The position numbers and the translations under genes were made by a program. A DNA stretch of 58,234 nt, from assembly GCF_004327335.1 (NCBI RefSeq), contig NZ_QJUO01000028.1, forward strand, positions 1 to 58,234. Direction: 5' to 3'. Source of the stretch: Stutzerimonas kirkiae. GTDB lineage: Bacteria > Pseudomonadota > Gammaproteobacteria > Pseudomonadales > Pseudomonadaceae. The notes below the pieces were generated by a model. That model did no database searches. It was not told where the DNA came from and saw only the letters and a list, made by a program, of their open reading frames with translations. Shown here piece by piece: positions 11,891 to 20,979 of this stretch (its first letter is position 1; each line of letters starts with the position of its first letter).

Positions 11891-11902
11891 AAAACCTATC
11901 AA
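11875..11902 (-). promoter_or_regulatory. isc operon promoter
   Basis: On the minus strand, TTGATA (11902-11897) and TAAATA (11880-11875) are separated by 16 bp, about 50 bp upstream of the iscR ATG. Confidence 0.6.
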
Positions 11903-12042
11903 TTCACTAAGGCATTGACACGACAGGCGCCATCCGCGACGAAAGAAGAGTGACCAGGCGCCCCGAACGGGCGCGCATTCTAGCAGCACAGTGCCACTTA
12001 CTTCAAAACCCGCCGCAGTTCCCCCGCTGCCGTAACACGCAC

Positions 12043-12825
12043 CTAGTCGGCCGGGCGTTCCGCCCCCGCCTCCGGGTATTCCTCCGCAAAATCGTTTTCC
12101 GGCAGGGGTGGCAGGCTCCTGGCGGAGTAATTCCCGCCAAGCGCGGCAAGCACCTTGTCCATCTGTTCGAGACGCTCGTCAACGGCATGTACATGGTCAA
12201 GCAATTGGCCGACGGCTCGCGACACCGGATCGGGCATGTCGCCACTCACACCATAGGCATCGAAACCGATCTTCTCGGCGATCGCCCGCCGGCGGGCATC
12301 CTGCTCACCCGAATCCTTCACTATCACTCGCCCCGGGATACCGACTACCGTCGCCCCCGCAGGCACCTCCCGGGTGACCACCGCATTGGAGCCGACCTTG
12401 GCCCCCGCCCCGACGGTGAAGGGCCCGAGAATCTTCGCACCGGCACCAACGATGACACCATCCTCCAGCGTCGGATGACGCTTGCCCTTGTTCCAACTGG
12501 TCCCGCCCAGGGTGACGCCGTGATAGAGCGTGACATCGTCGCCGATCTCCGCCGTCTCGCCGATCACCACCCCCATGCCGTGATCGATGAAGAAACGCCG
12601 ACCGATCTTCGCCCCCGGATGAATCTCCACCCCCGTCAGCCAGCGCCCCAGGTTCGAACTCATCCGCGCCAGCCACTCCAGCCCCCGCCGCCATAGCCAG
12701 TGCGACAGCCGATGGATCCAGATGGCATGCAGCCCCGGGTAGCAGGTCAATACCTCGAATGCATTCCTGGCAGCCGGATCACGATGAAAAACACCCTGGA
12801 CATCTTCGCGTATGCGATCGAACAT
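12043..12825 (-). CDS. cysE: CysE, serine O-acetyltransferase
   Basis: A 260-residue enzyme making O-acetylserine, the carbon skeleton for cysteine. The N-terminal helical part is followed by left-handed beta-helix hexapeptide repeats ([18 protein letters not shown] and onward) containing the catalytic DH pair and [12 protein letters not shown] loop. Its ATG overlaps the trmJ stop by one base (TGATG). Placing cysteine supply next to the isc operon is usual in Pseudomonas. Confidence 0.95.
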   Translation of the reverse strand: MFDRIREDVQGVFHRDPAARNAFEVLTCYPGLHAIWIHRLSHWLWRRGLEWLARMSSNLGRWLTGVEIHPGAKIGRRFFIDHGMGVVIGETAEIGDDVTLYHGVTLGGTSWNKGKRHPTLEDGVIVGAGAKILGPFTVGAGAKVGSNAVVTREVPAGATVVGIPGRVIVKDSGEQDARRRAIAEKIGFDAYGVSGDMPDPVSRAVGQLLDHVHAVDERLEQMDKVLAALGGNYSARSLPPLPENDFAEEYPEAGAERPAD

Positions 12826-13607
12826 CAGTCTTTTCTCCGCTTGTGGGGCTCCCCGCGCGCCGCCTTCTGGGTCTCGGTCAGGATGCCGCGCAGGATATTC
12901 ATTTCCACTCGATCGATGGCACAGCGCCCATAGAGCCTGCGCAGTCGCGACATGAGGTGGCGAGGATGCTGTGGATCGAGAAAACCAATGTCCACCAGCG
13001 TCTGCTCGAGGTGCCTGAAATAGCGTTCCAGCTCATCGCTGGTCACCCGCTCGAGCCCCTCTTCGCCCCGCTCATCCCCCTGTGACTTCTGCGGCCTGTC
13101 GCTTGCCCCCTGCTGTTGCAGCCAGGCCATGCGTGCCTCGTAGCCCAGCACCTGGACCGCGCTGGCCAGGTTCAGGGAACTGAACTCCGGGTCGGAGGGA
13201 ATGTGCACATGAAATTGGCAGCGCTGCAATTCTTCATTGGTCAGGCCCGCGTATTCACGGCCGAACACCAATGCGACCTCGCCGCCCTTCGCAACTTCAT
13301 CGTACGCAACCGAGGCGCACTCTCGCGGGTCCAGCAGCGGCCAGGGAATCCGGCGATCCCGGGCACTGGTACCGAATGCCAGCCTGCAGCCGACCAGCGC
13401 ATCTTCCAGGCAACCCACGACCCTGGCGTTTTCGAGGATATCAGTAGCCCCCGAGGCACGGGCATCGGCCTCCGGGCTGGGAAAATCCTGTGGATCGACC
13501 AGCACCAGGCGGGAAAGCCCCATGTTTTTCATGGCGCGGGCCGCCCCGCCGATATTGCCCGGATGACTGGTATTGACCAGAACCACACGAATATTGTGCA
13601 ACGACAC
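12825..13607 (-). CDS. trmJ: TrmJ, tRNA (cytidine/uridine-32-2'-O)-methyltransferase
   Basis: A 260-residue SPOUT methyltransferase. Family motifs visible are the N-terminal [30 protein letters not shown] [12 protein letters not shown], and [13 protein letters not shown] with the knot. It methylates position 32 of several tRNAs. I chose the GTG at 13607, which gives an N terminus like the family's; an ATG at 13631 is in frame but has no ribosome binding site. Confidence 0.92.
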   Translation of the reverse strand: MSLHNIRVVLVNTSHPGNIGGAARAMKNMGLSRLVLVDPQDFPSPEADARASGATDILENARVVGCLEDALVGCRLAFGTSARDRRIPWPLLDPRECASVAYDEVAKGGEVALVFGREYAGLTNEELQRCQFHVHIPSDPEFSSLNLASAVQVLGYEARMAWLQQQGASDRPQKSQGDERGEEGLERVTSDELERYFRHLEQTLVDIGFLDPQHPRHLMSRLRRLYGRCAIDRVEMNILRGILTETQKAARGEPHKRRKD

Positions 13608-13686
13608 TAGGTATTCCCGGCCAGTAGTCATAAAGGAGGCGAAATACTACAGGATGCGTTCTGCGCCAGGCTATGCGCCTGAAAAT

Positions 13687-13760
13687 CCGGAAAGAGCGCT
13701 GGAGGCCGAGCGAAACGGAGCAATCCGTGCTTTTCCTCTCCCCTCCAGCGCTCTTTCCGG
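13687..13760. repeat. Perfect 19-bp inverted repeat between trmJ and suhB
   Basis: Arms 13687-13705 and 13742-13760 are perfect 19-bp complements with a 36-bp spacer. Their core GCGCTGGAGG also occurs in the dispersed ~145-bp palindromic repeat found further on. It sits in the divergent promoter region. Confidence 0.75.
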
Positions 13761-13873
13761 CTCTTTGCCTCGCAGCGCGCTATCACCTTGTTCTTTTATT
13801 GTGGTGTGCAGCCTGTACGCCCTCTTTCTGGTAGAATTCCCGGCTTTCTTTAAACGACCAGGTAAACCCACCG

Positions 13874-14689
13874 ATGCAGCCCATGCTGAATATCGCGCTG
13901 CGCGCCGCCCGCAGCGCCGGCGAACTCATCATTCGTTCCACCGAGCGCCTGGATGTGCTGTCGATAAGCGAAAAGGACGCCAGGGACTATGTCACCGATG
14001 TCGATCGCGCCGCCGAGCAGACCATCGTCGCGGCACTGCGCAAGGCATACCCCGACCACGGCATCCTGGGCGAGGAAGGCGGCCATCTCGAAGGCAAGGG
14101 CGATGGCGCCGACTATCTATGGATCATCGATCCGCTGGACGGCACCACCAACTTCATCCGTGGCGTCCCACACTACGCGGTCAGCATCGCCTGCAAATAC
14201 CGTGGCCGCCTGGAGCATGCCGTCGTGCTCGACCCGGTACGCCAGGAAGAATTCACCGCCAGCCGCGGCCGCGGCGCCGCGCTGAATGGCCGCCGCATGC
14301 GCGTCGGCACGCGCAAGAGCCTGGACGGCGCCCTGCTCGGCACCGGCTTCCCCTTCCGCGATGGCCAGTTGGACGACCTGGACAACTACCTCAACATGTT
14401 CCGCAACCTGGTCGGGCAGACCGCCGGCCTGCGCCGCGCCGGGGCCGCCAGCCTGGACCTGGCCTACGTCGCGGCAGGCCGCTTCGACGCGTTCTGGGAG
14501 TTCGGCCTGTCCGAGTGGGACATGGCCGCCGGCGCGCTGCTGATCCAGGAAGCGGGCGGGCTGGTCAGCGACTTCAGCGGCGGGCACGAATTCCTCGAGA
14601 AGGGCCAGATCGTCGCCGGCAACGCCAAATGCTTCAAGGCCGTACTGACCACCATCCAGCCCCATCTTTCCGCCGCGATGAAACGCTGA
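13874..14689 (+). CDS. suhB: SuhB, inositol monophosphatase family protein
   Basis: A 271-residue Mg-dependent phosphatase. Metal and substrate motifs are present: EE in GILGEEGG, WIIDPLDGTTNF and the C-terminal WDMAAGALLIQEAGG. SuhB also takes part in ribosomal RNA antitermination in proteobacteria. It is divergent from trmJ-cysE-isc, the usual Pseudomonas arrangement. Confidence 0.96.
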   Translation: MQPMLNIALRAARSAGELIIRSTERLDVLSISEKDARDYVTDVDRAAEQTIVAALRKAYPDHGILGEEGGHLEGKGDGADYLWIIDPLDGTTNFIRGVPHYAVSIACKYRGRLEHAVVLDPVRQEEFTASRGRGAALNGRRMRVGTRKSLDGALLGTGFPFRDGQLDDLDNYLNMFRNLVGQTAGLRRAGAASLDLAYVAAGRFDAFWEFGLSEWDMAAGALLIQEAGGLVSDFSGGHEFLEKGQIVAGNAKCFKAVLTTIQPHLSAAMKR

Positions 14690-14702
14690 GTCACAGCGAA
14701 GA

Positions 14703-14738
14703 CAGGCATTGCCAGCGCTTATACGGTGGCAATGCCTG
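14703..14738. terminator. Bidirectional hairpin terminator after suhB
   Basis: A perfect 12-bp stem (14703-14714 with 14727-14738) lies between the convergent suhB and PepSY genes. It lacks a strong T tract on either side. Confidence 0.6.
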
Positions 14739-14759
14739 CTCTCTATCACCGCAGTGGGC

Positions 14760-15017
14760 TCAATCGAGCTTGTCCTTGATCACAGTGCCGCTACGCGGAT
14801 CGATGTGAAACTCGTATTTGCGGCCATCGGCCTTCAGCCCCTCGCCCTGCCACTTGCCATCATCCGCTTCCAGCGCATGCAATTGCGTATAGCCGGCCTG
14901 CCTGGCCTTGGCGGCGGCTTCTTCCAGGGTAATCCAGTCGGCGCCGGGGGTATCGGCGGCGAACACGGTGCCGCTCATCAACAGCATACCGGCCAACATC
15001 AGCGGATTTTTGTGCAT
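14760..15017 (-). CDS. Small exported PepSY-domain protein
   Basis: An 85-residue periplasmic protein. A signal peptide (residues 1-20, ending VFA) precedes one PepSY-like unit: WITLEEAAAKARQAGY, then KYEFHIDPRSGTVIKDKLD. The ATG at 15017 has AAGGAG upstream. Its direction is opposite to the two other PepSY genes and the two-component system, so it probably shares their regulatory region. Function is unknown; PepSY domains are often inhibitory or ligand-binding. Confidence 0.85.
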   Translation of the reverse strand: MHKNPLMLAGMLLMSGTVFAADTPGADWITLEEAAAKARQAGYTQLHALEADDGKWQGEGLKADGRKYEFHIDPRSGTVIKDKLD

Positions 15018-15088
15018 AATCGACTCCTTCAATAGTGTGATCACAGGGCCTCGGGCCCTGTATCTACGAACCCGATACAGGCACGAGA

Positions 15089-15117
15089 GTTCAGCCCCTT
15101 CGTTCAGTTTCGGTTAA
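15089..15117. promoter_or_regulatory. Candidate OmpR-type direct repeats between divergent PepSY genes
   Basis: GTTCA at 15089 and 15102 and GTTAA at 15113 form spaced direct repeats, the last two offset by 11 bp as is common for OmpR-family regulators. They lie about 50 bp upstream of the plus-strand PepSY gene. Binding by the adjacent regulator is inferred. Confidence 0.3.
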
Positions 15118-15166
15118 TTGCCCATGGATACAGTGGCAACCGTCGAAACCCACACGGAGAATCACC

Positions 15167-15475
15167 ATGAAGACCATCGCTACCCTGTTCACCGCCGCCA
15201 GCCTGCTGCTGGGCGCCAACCTGGCCATGGCCCGCGATCTCGGCCCGGACGAGGCGCTGCGCCTGCGCGATGCCGGCACCATCCTCTCGTTCGAGAAACT
15301 CAACGAAGCGGCCCTGGCCAAGCACCCCGGCGCCCGCGTCGAGGAAACCGAACTGGAAGACGAATACGGCCGCTACATCTATCAAGTCGAATTGCGCGAC
15401 AGCAATAATGTGCAGTGGGACCTGGCACTGGATGCCAAGACCGGCGAAGTCCTGCGCGACCAGCAGGACGACTGA
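15167..15475 (+). CDS. Small exported PepSY-domain protein
   Basis: A 102-residue protein with a signal peptide (residues 1-22, ending AMA) and a PepSY-like unit with LGPDEALRLRDAGTI, YIYQVELRD and ALDAKTGEVLRD. It heads an apparent operon with a second PepSY gene and a two-component system. In P. aeruginosa, small PepSY proteins accompany the Ca/Fe-responsive BqsRS (CarSR) system, so a similar accessory sensing role is plausible but inferred. Confidence 0.88.
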   Translation: MKTIATLFTAASLLLGANLAMARDLGPDEALRLRDAGTILSFEKLNEAALAKHPGARVEETELEDEYGRYIYQVELRDSNNVQWDLALDAKTGEVLRDQQDD

Positions 15476-15492
15476 AAAATCCCAGGTACTTC

Positions 15493-15798
15493 ATGAACAA
15501 GAGCGTTCTGTTCCTGCTCCCCCTGGCCAGCCTGCTCGTCGCCCTCCCGGCGCCGGGCAGGGACCTGGACCAGGACGAGGCCCTGAAACTGCGCGAGCAG
15601 GGGGCCATCCTGCCGCTCGAGCAGCTATTGCTGCGCGCGCTGGAGCGCTACCCAGGCGCACGCCTGCTGGAAGCGGAGCTGGAAGAGGAAGACGACGGTT
15701 ATATCTACGAGATCGAATTGCTCACCGTCGATGGCGTTGCCCGCGAACTGGAAATCGACGCCCGTGACGGCCGGGTGATCAAGGACGAGGAAGACTGA
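15493..15798 (+). CDS. Second small exported PepSY-domain protein
   Basis: A 101-residue protein clearly paralogous to the preceding gene: same signal-peptide layout, then [29 protein letters not shown] and [15 protein letters not shown]. The ATG at 15493 lies 17 bp after the upstream stop; the stop overlaps the ATG of the response regulator by one base (TGATG). Confidence 0.88.
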   Translation: MNKSVLFLLPLASLLVALPAPGRDLDQDEALKLREQGAILPLEQLLLRALERYPGARLLEAELEEEDDGYIYEIELLTVDGVARELEIDARDGRVIKDEED

Positions 15799-16463
15799 TG
15801 CGCCTGCTATTGGTCGAAGACAACATTCCCCTGGCCGAAGAACTGCTCGCCAGCCTTGGCCGCCAGGGCTATGCCATCGACTGGCTGGCCGATGGTCGCG
15901 ACGCCGACTACCAGGGCAGCAGCGAACCCTATGACCTGATCGTTCTGGATCTCGGCCTGCCGGGCAAGCCAGGCCTGCAGGTCCTGCAGGCCTGGCGCGC
16001 GCGCGGCATGGCCACGCCGGTGCTGATCCTCACCGCGCGCGGTTCCTGGTCCGAGCGCATCGAGGGGCTGAAGGCCGGGGCCGACGACTACCTGACCAAA
16101 CCCTTCCACCCGGAAGAATTGCAGTTGCGCATCCAGGCGCTGCTGCGGCGCGCCAAGGGCATGGCCAACCAGCCGCTGCTGCAATCCGGCGGGCTGGAGC
16201 TGGACGAGGCGCGCCAGGTCTGCCGCAAGGATGGCCAGGATATCGAACTGACTGCCGGGGAATTCCGCCTGTTGCGCTACTTCATGCTGCATCCGGGACA
16301 ACTGCTGTCCAAGCTGCAACTGGCCGAGCACCTCTATGACGGCGAGACCGAGCGCGACTCCAACGTCATCGAAGTGCTGGTCAACCGGCTGCGGGGCAAG
16401 CTCGGCCGGGAGCAGATCGAAACCCGCAGAGGCCAGGGCTACCGCTTCGGCGGCGCGCAATGA
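15798..16463 (+). CDS. OmpR/PhoP-family response regulator
   Basis: A 221-residue regulator with a receiver domain (phospho-acceptor D51 in [10 protein letters not shown], acidic pocket ED at 7-8, conserved K in DDYLTKPF) and a C-terminal winged-helix DNA-binding domain ending in RGQGYRF. Closest in layout to PhoP/QseB-type regulators. Translationally coupled to the PepSY gene before and the kinase after (4-bp ATGA overlap). Confidence 0.95.
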   Translation: MRLLLVEDNIPLAEELLASLGRQGYAIDWLADGRDADYQGSSEPYDLIVLDLGLPGKPGLQVLQAWRARGMATPVLILTARGSWSERIEGLKAGADDYLTKPFHPEELQLRIQALLRRAKGMANQPLLQSGGLELDEARQVCRKDGQDIELTAGEFRLLRYFMLHPGQLLSKLQLAEHLYDGETERDSNVIEVLVNRLRGKLGREQIETRRGQGYRFGGAQ

Positions 16464-17782
16464 AATCCATCCAGCGCGGCCTTGGCCTGGCGCTGATCAC
16501 CGTGGTCGTGACCGTCAGCCTGCTATTGTTGCAGAGCAGCCTCTGGTTGTTCGAAGCCGGCCTGCGGCGCAGCCTGGAAAACGACCTGCGGGAAGAAACC
16601 GAAGGCCTGCTGACCGCCATCGTGCGTGGCCCGGACGGCATGCAACTCGACCTGCAACGCCTCAACCCGCGCTACCAGCGCGCCTTCTCGGGGCATTATT
16701 TCCGTATCGAACTGCCCGGATACACCTGGCGCTCCCGTTCGCTATGGGACGCGCTGCCACACTGGCCGGACGAGCCCGGCCTGGCCCACGAACTGGTCGA
16801 GGGCCCGCAAGGCCAGAGCCTGCTGGTCTACCGTGCCGATTATCGACGCGCCGGCGAGACGTTCAGCATCAGCGTCGCGCAGGACTACACACCGATCCTC
16901 GACAATTTCAACCAGGTGCGCCTGTGGGGCATCGGCCTGGTCATCGGCGCCCTGCTGGTGATCCTTCTGCTGCAGCGCTATGCGGTGAAGATCGCGCTAC
17001 GCCCGCTGGAACGGGTGCGCCGGCAAATCCTCCAGTTGCAGGAAGGCCAGCGCCAGCACCTGGACACCCAGGGCCCGCAGGAACTGCAACCGCTGGTGGA
17101 ACAGATCAACCGGCTGCTGGAGCATACCGAAGCCACCCTGCAACGCTCGCGCAATGCCCTGGGCAACCTGGGCCACGCCCTGAAAACCCCGCTCGCGGTG
17201 CTCGCCAGCCTCAGCCGGCGCGATGAACTGGCCGCCCACCCGCAGTTGCAGGCCAACCTGCTCGAACAACTGGAACAGATGCAGCAACGTGTCAGCCGCG
17301 AGCTGGGCCGCGCACGCCTGGCCGGCGACGTGCTGCCCGGCTCGCACTTCGATTGCGACGGCGAGCTGCCGCCTCTTTTCGATACCCTGGCGATGATCCA
17401 CGACCGCCACCTCGACCTGCGCTGGCAGGCGCCTGCCGACTGCCGGCTACCCTGGGACCGCGAGGATATGCTGGAGCTGCTCGGCAACCTGCTGGACAAT
17501 GCCTGCAAATGGGCCAGGCAGCGCGTCGAGCTGCGCATCGAAGCGACGCCTACCGGCTATTGCCTGCTGATCGACGACGATGGCCCCGGGATTGCCGAGG
17601 AGCAACGTGCACAGGTACTGGAGCGCGGTGCGCGCCTGGACGAAGAGACCGCCGGGCACGGCCTGGGGCTGGGCATCGTGCGCGATATCATCGTTGCCTG
17701 GCGCGGCGAGTGGACGCTGCAGGACAGCCCGGCCGGCGGCCTGCGCGTGAATATACGGCTACCCGTCGAGCAGGCCCGATAG
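16460..17782 (+). CDS. PhoQ-like sensor histidine kinase
   Basis: A 440-residue inner-membrane kinase. TM1 is about 10-30, a periplasmic sensor of ~125 residues follows, TM2 is about 155-174 and then a HAMP region. The H-box has [11 protein letters not shown] with H239, closely like PhoQ. The catalytic domain has [10 protein letters not shown] (N box), DDDGPGI (G1) and GHGLGLGIV (G2). The signal is unknown; the co-transcribed PepSY proteins make a periplasmic cue (metal, cation or peptide) likely. Confidence 0.94.
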   Translation: MKSIQRGLGLALITVVVTVSLLLLQSSLWLFEAGLRRSLENDLREETEGLLTAIVRGPDGMQLDLQRLNPRYQRAFSGHYFRIELPGYTWRSRSLWDALPHWPDEPGLAHELVEGPQGQSLLVYRADYRRAGETFSISVAQDYTPILDNFNQVRLWGIGLVIGALLVILLLQRYAVKIALRPLERVRRQILQLQEGQRQHLDTQGPQELQPLVEQINRLLEHTEATLQRSRNALGNLGHALKTPLAVLASLSRRDELAAHPQLQANLLEQLEQMQQRVSRELGRARLAGDVLPGSHFDCDGELPPLFDTLAMIHDRHLDLRWQAPADCRLPWDREDMLELLGNLLDNACKWARQRVELRIEATPTGYCLLIDDDGPGIAEEQRAQVLERGARLDEETAGHGLGLGIVRDIIVAWRGEWTLQDSPAGGLRVNIRLPVEQAR

Positions 17783-17799
17783 ACGCTCGGATAGAGCGT

Positions 17800-17880
17800 G
17801 GGAAAGCTGGAGGCAAAACGATCCCGCCTGTACCCTTCTGCTCCGGCGTTCCAGCCTCCAGCGCGTTTATCGAGGGCACT
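17800..17880. repeat. Decayed copy of the dispersed palindromic repeat
   Basis: The right half (CCAGCCTCCAGCGC then TTTATCGA) matches the four better copies at 19305, 34955, 36184 and 40362, while the left half is only partly preserved. It fills the gap between the kinase and guanine deaminase genes. Confidence 0.5.
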
Positions 17881-17978
17881 CCCCCACCACGCACGACCGC
17901 CTGATTGGCACGCCTGCTGCAAGCACACCGGGCGACACCGTCAAGCCTTCCATGCCAACTAGCAGAATGAAGAATCCC

Positions 17979-19280
17979 ATGAGCCAGATCCAAGCCTTCC
18001 GCGCCGCCCTCCTGCACAGCCTCGCCGACCCTGCCGAGGCCGGCAATGCCGACAGCCATGCCTATTTCGACGATGGCCTGCTGCTGGTGCGCGATGGCAA
18101 GGTCCTCCAGGCCGGGCCGGCCGCCGAGCTGCTGCCGACACTGCCAGCGGACGTGCCGGTACGGCATTTCGCCGATGCGCTGATCTGCCCCGGCTTCATC
18201 GACACCCATATCCATTATCCGCAGACCGGCGTGATCGCCTCCTACGGCACGCAACTGCTGGACTGGCTGAACACCTACACCTTTCCGGCGGAGGCCCGTT
18301 TCGCCGACCCGCGGCACGCCAGCGAGGGGGCCGAGGTCTTTGTCCGCGAACTGCTGCGCAACGGCACCACCACCGCGCTGGTGTTCGGTACCGTGCACCC
18401 GCAGTCGGTGGACGCCTTCTTCACCGTTGCCGAGCGCCTGGACCTGCGCATGATCGCCGGCAAGGTACTGATGGACCGCAATGCCCCGGACAACCTGACC
18501 GACAGCGCCGAGTCCGGCTACACGCAGAGCAAGGCGCTGATCGAGCGCTGGCACGGCAAGGGGCGCCTGCACTACGCGGTCACGCCGCGCTTTGCGCCGA
18601 CCAGCAGCCCCGAGCAACTGGCGCTGGCCGGCAAGCTGTTCGCCGAGTACCCGGGGCTGTACATGCACACCCACCTGTCGGAGAACCGCGGGGAGATCGA
18701 CTGGGTCAAGGCGCTGTTCCCCGAGCGCCGGGACTACCTGGATGTCTACGAGCATTACCAACTGAACGGTCCGCGCGCGGTGTTCGCCCACGGCGTACAC
18801 CTGTGCGACGACCAATGCGCGCGCCTGGCCGGCAGCGGCTCGGCGATCGCCTTCTGCCCCACCTCCAACCTGTTCCTTGGCAGCGGTCTGTTCGACCTGG
18901 CGAAAATGGAGCGCCATGGCGTGCGCGTCGGCCTCGGCACCGATGTCGGCGGCGGCACCAGTTTCAGCCAGTTGCAGTCGCTCGGCGAGGCGTACAAGGT
19001 GCTGCAACTGCAGGGCCAGAGCCTCACCCCCTTCAAGTCGCTGTACCTGGCCACCCTGGGCGGCGCGAAGGCCCTGTACCTGGACCAGCACCTCGGCAAC
19101 TTCCTGCCCGGCAAGGACGCCGACTTCGTCGTCCTCGACCTCAAGGCCACGCCGCTGATCGACTATCGGCTGCGCCAGGCCCGCAGCCTGGAGGAAAAAC
19201 TGTTCGCCCTGATCACCCTCGGCGACGACCGGGTGGTACAAGAAACCTTCGCTGCCGGCAACAGCGTGCACCGCCGATGA
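17979..19280 (+). CDS. guaD: Guanine deaminase
   Basis: A 433-residue Zn amidohydrolase converting guanine to xanthine and ammonia. Metal and active-site motifs appear in order: CPGFIDTHIHYPQ, HTHLSENRGEIDW, FAHGVHLCDDQ and GLGTDVGGGTSFS. The start at 17979 (MSQIQAFRAALLHS) was chosen because that N terminus resembles the family; two in-frame ATGs lie 4 and 9 codons upstream. It opens the purine region. Confidence 0.94.
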   Translation: MSQIQAFRAALLHSLADPAEAGNADSHAYFDDGLLLVRDGKVLQAGPAAELLPTLPADVPVRHFADALICPGFIDTHIHYPQTGVIASYGTQLLDWLNTYTFPAEARFADPRHASEGAEVFVRELLRNGTTTALVFGTVHPQSVDAFFTVAERLDLRMIAGKVLMDRNAPDNLTDSAESGYTQSKALIERWHGKGRLHYAVTPRFAPTSSPEQLALAGKLFAEYPGLYMHTHLSENRGEIDWVKALFPERRDYLDVYEHYQLNGPRAVFAHGVHLCDDQCARLAGSGSAIAFCPTSNLFLGSGLFDLAKMERHGVRVGLGTDVGGGTSFSQLQSLGEAYKVLQLQGQSLTPFKSLYLATLGGAKALYLDQHLGNFLPGKDADFVVLDLKATPLIDYRLRQARSLEEKLFALITLGDDRVVQETFAAGNSVHRR

Positions 19281-19304
19281 GCGCCAAGTGACAAGCCTGG
19301 AGCC

Positions 19305-19452
19305 GGGCGATCGTGCCATGTGCTCGAAAAGCCGAAGACAACGCTGGCTGGACGAAAGAGCGTGACAGCCGGTGTTTTTCGTCCAGCTTTCCAGCCTCCA
19401 GCGCTTTTACCGAGACAGCTTGCCAGTGAGTAACGGCACAGCGCGATCGCCC
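19305..19452 (+). repeat. Dispersed ~145-bp palindromic repeat, copy 1
   Basis: Ends are near-inverted repeats of about 19 bp: the left starts GGGCGATCG and the reverse complement of the right starts GGGCGATCGCGCTGTGCCG. An internal hairpin pairs the GCTGGACGAAAG region (19347-19358) with TTTCGTCCAGC (19377-19387). It lies between guaD and the acidic-protein gene. Confidence 0.8.
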
Positions 19453-19514
19453 TGTCGCTTGTAGCCTGTGGCTCGAAGCCTGTAGCCTGTGCCTCCCTAT
19501 CCGGAGTCATCCCC

Positions 19515-19901
19515 ATGCCCACCATCGACCGCAATGCCGTGCTCAACCATGACTCGGCCTTCAACTGCACACTGTACCGGCTGGACGAAGACAACCCGGA
19601 TGCCGAGGAGCGCGACCTCGGCGATGCCAAGGTGCTGTTCGAGGGCCGCTTCGAGCCGCCCGCCGACTGGGACGCGGCCGAACTCGAGGAATACTACGAC
19701 GGCAGCGACCCGGAGCTGTTCTTCAGCGCGCGCATCGAATGCGAGGCCGAGCCTTCCAGCGACGACCACTTCGAAGCCGCGCCCGGCGACTTCGTCGCCG
19801 TGGTGCAGAACCGCAGCGGCGTGACCATGTACTTCGTCTATGAGCAGATCGACGGCGACGACGGCCCCGAATACGTACTGATCCGCGACGACGAGGACTG
19901 A
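19515..19901 (+). CDS. Conserved acidic protein of unknown function
   Basis: A 128-residue, very acidic cytoplasmic protein (long runs rich in D and E, ending IRDDED) with no signal peptide or membrane segment. I do not recognise a characterised family. It lies between guanine deaminase and the LysR gene and is convergent with the latter; a role in purine metabolism is not shown. Confidence 0.75.
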   Translation: MPTIDRNAVLNHDSAFNCTLYRLDEDNPDAEERDLGDAKVLFEGRFEPPADWDAAELEEYYDGSDPELFFSARIECEAEPSSDDHFEAAPGDFVAVVQNRSGVTMYFVYEQIDGDDGPEYVLIRDDED

Positions 19902-19950
19902 GCCCCGGGACCTGTCGCCGCCCGGCGCAGGCAGGCCCGGGGGACCGGCC

Positions 19951-20856
19951 TCAGCCGCTGATCGCCTCGATCCGCGCCACCAGGGCCTGCAGGGTGAACT
20001 GTGCCGCCCGCGACAACTGCCGCTGTGGCGCCACGCACAGCGACAGGGTCAGCGGTTTGGTCTGGCCCTTGCGCAGCGGCACGAAGGCCAGCCGCCGCTC
20101 TTCCAGGTCCGGTGCCACATCCAGCCATGACAGCAGGCCGACGCCGACACCCTGGCGGATCAACGCACGGATCATGCGCACGTCGTTGCACCAGGTCAGG
20201 TGCTGGGTGTCGATACGCTGGCGCTGGTACAGCGACTGGGCGTGCTCGTGCACGATCAGCGGCGCGGCGGGCAGCAGCAGTCGATAGTCGAGGGTATCGT
20301 TCAATTGCAGCGACTCGCGGCGCGCAAGCGGGTGGCCGAGCGGCATGGCGATCCCCAGCGGGATCTCGGCGAACGCCCGGACTTCCAGGTCGATGCCGCT
20401 GACCGGGTCCAGCAGCAGGCCGAAATCCACCTCCGCCGACACCACCTTGTTCACCACATCCTGGTTCTGCGCCGTCTGCAGGCCGAAGGTCAGCCGCGGG
20501 TATTCCCCCAGCAACGCTGCGATCACCTGTGCCAGCAGACCCTCGCTGAGGGCGTCGATCATGGCGATCTCGACATGGCCGCGGCGCAGCCCCTTGAGTT
20601 CGTCGAACTGCTCCAGGGTACGCCGGAAGCCCTTTTCCCAGCGCCGGGCGTCGGCCAGCAGCAGTTCGCCGGCGGCGGTCAGGCGCAGGCCGGAGGGCAG
20701 CCGCTCGAACAACTGTGTGCCCAGTTCCGCCTCGGCCCGGAGAATCTGCCGGTCGATGGCCGAGGCCGATATATGCAGGGTTTCCGAGGCCTTGCGGATA
20801 CTGCCCAGGCGGGCGACCTCGATGAAATAACGGGTGAAGCGGGAAAAGGCGAGCAT
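19951..20856 (-). CDS. LysR-family regulator (HpxR-like by context)
   Basis: A 301-residue LysR protein: N-terminal helix-turn-helix (LGSIRKASETLHISASAIDRQI, about residues 16-37) and a periplasmic-binding-protein-like effector domain. I chose the ATG at 20856 (MLAFSRFTRYFIEVA), the normal start relative to the HTH. It diverges from the Rieske oxygenase gene, the classical LysR arrangement and the same one reported for hpxR-hpxDE of Klebsiella. The effector is presumably a purine, by inference. Confidence 0.9.
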   Translation of the reverse strand: MLAFSRFTRYFIEVARLGSIRKASETLHISASAIDRQILRAEAELGTQLFERLPSGLRLTAAGELLLADARRWEKGFRRTLEQFDELKGLRRGHVEIAMIDALSEGLLAQVIAALLGEYPRLTFGLQTAQNQDVVNKVVSAEVDFGLLLDPVSGIDLEVRAFAEIPLGIAMPLGHPLARRESLQLNDTLDYRLLLPAAPLIVHEHAQSLYQRQRIDTQHLTWCNDVRMIRALIRQGVGVGLLSWLDVAPDLEERRLAFVPLRKGQTKPLTLSLCVAPQRQLSRAAQFTLQALVARIEAISG

Positions 20857-20872
20857 GGTAGCGTTCCATTTT

Positions 20873-20885
20873 TTGCAATGGGCAA
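20873..20885. promoter_or_regulatory. Candidate LysR operator
   Basis: TTGC and GCAA separated by five bases, embedded in a T-rich/A-rich dyad (about 20868-20895), lie directly upstream of the LysR gene and about 95 bp upstream of the oxygenase gene. Confidence 0.4.
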
Positions 20886-20979
20886 GTGAAAAAACGCTGT
20901 TTGATTGCATCACCTAAGCTCCCTAAAGTCCAGGCCAAGCGCAGCCATAGCGCCAACCCGATAAGCCTGGAGATCGACC

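Noticed and set aside
13573..14808. 411-codon plus-strand frame overlapping suhB
   Set aside because: It is out of frame with suhB, R/P-rich, and begins inside trmJ; the AAGGAGG before it is not followed by a convincing gene.
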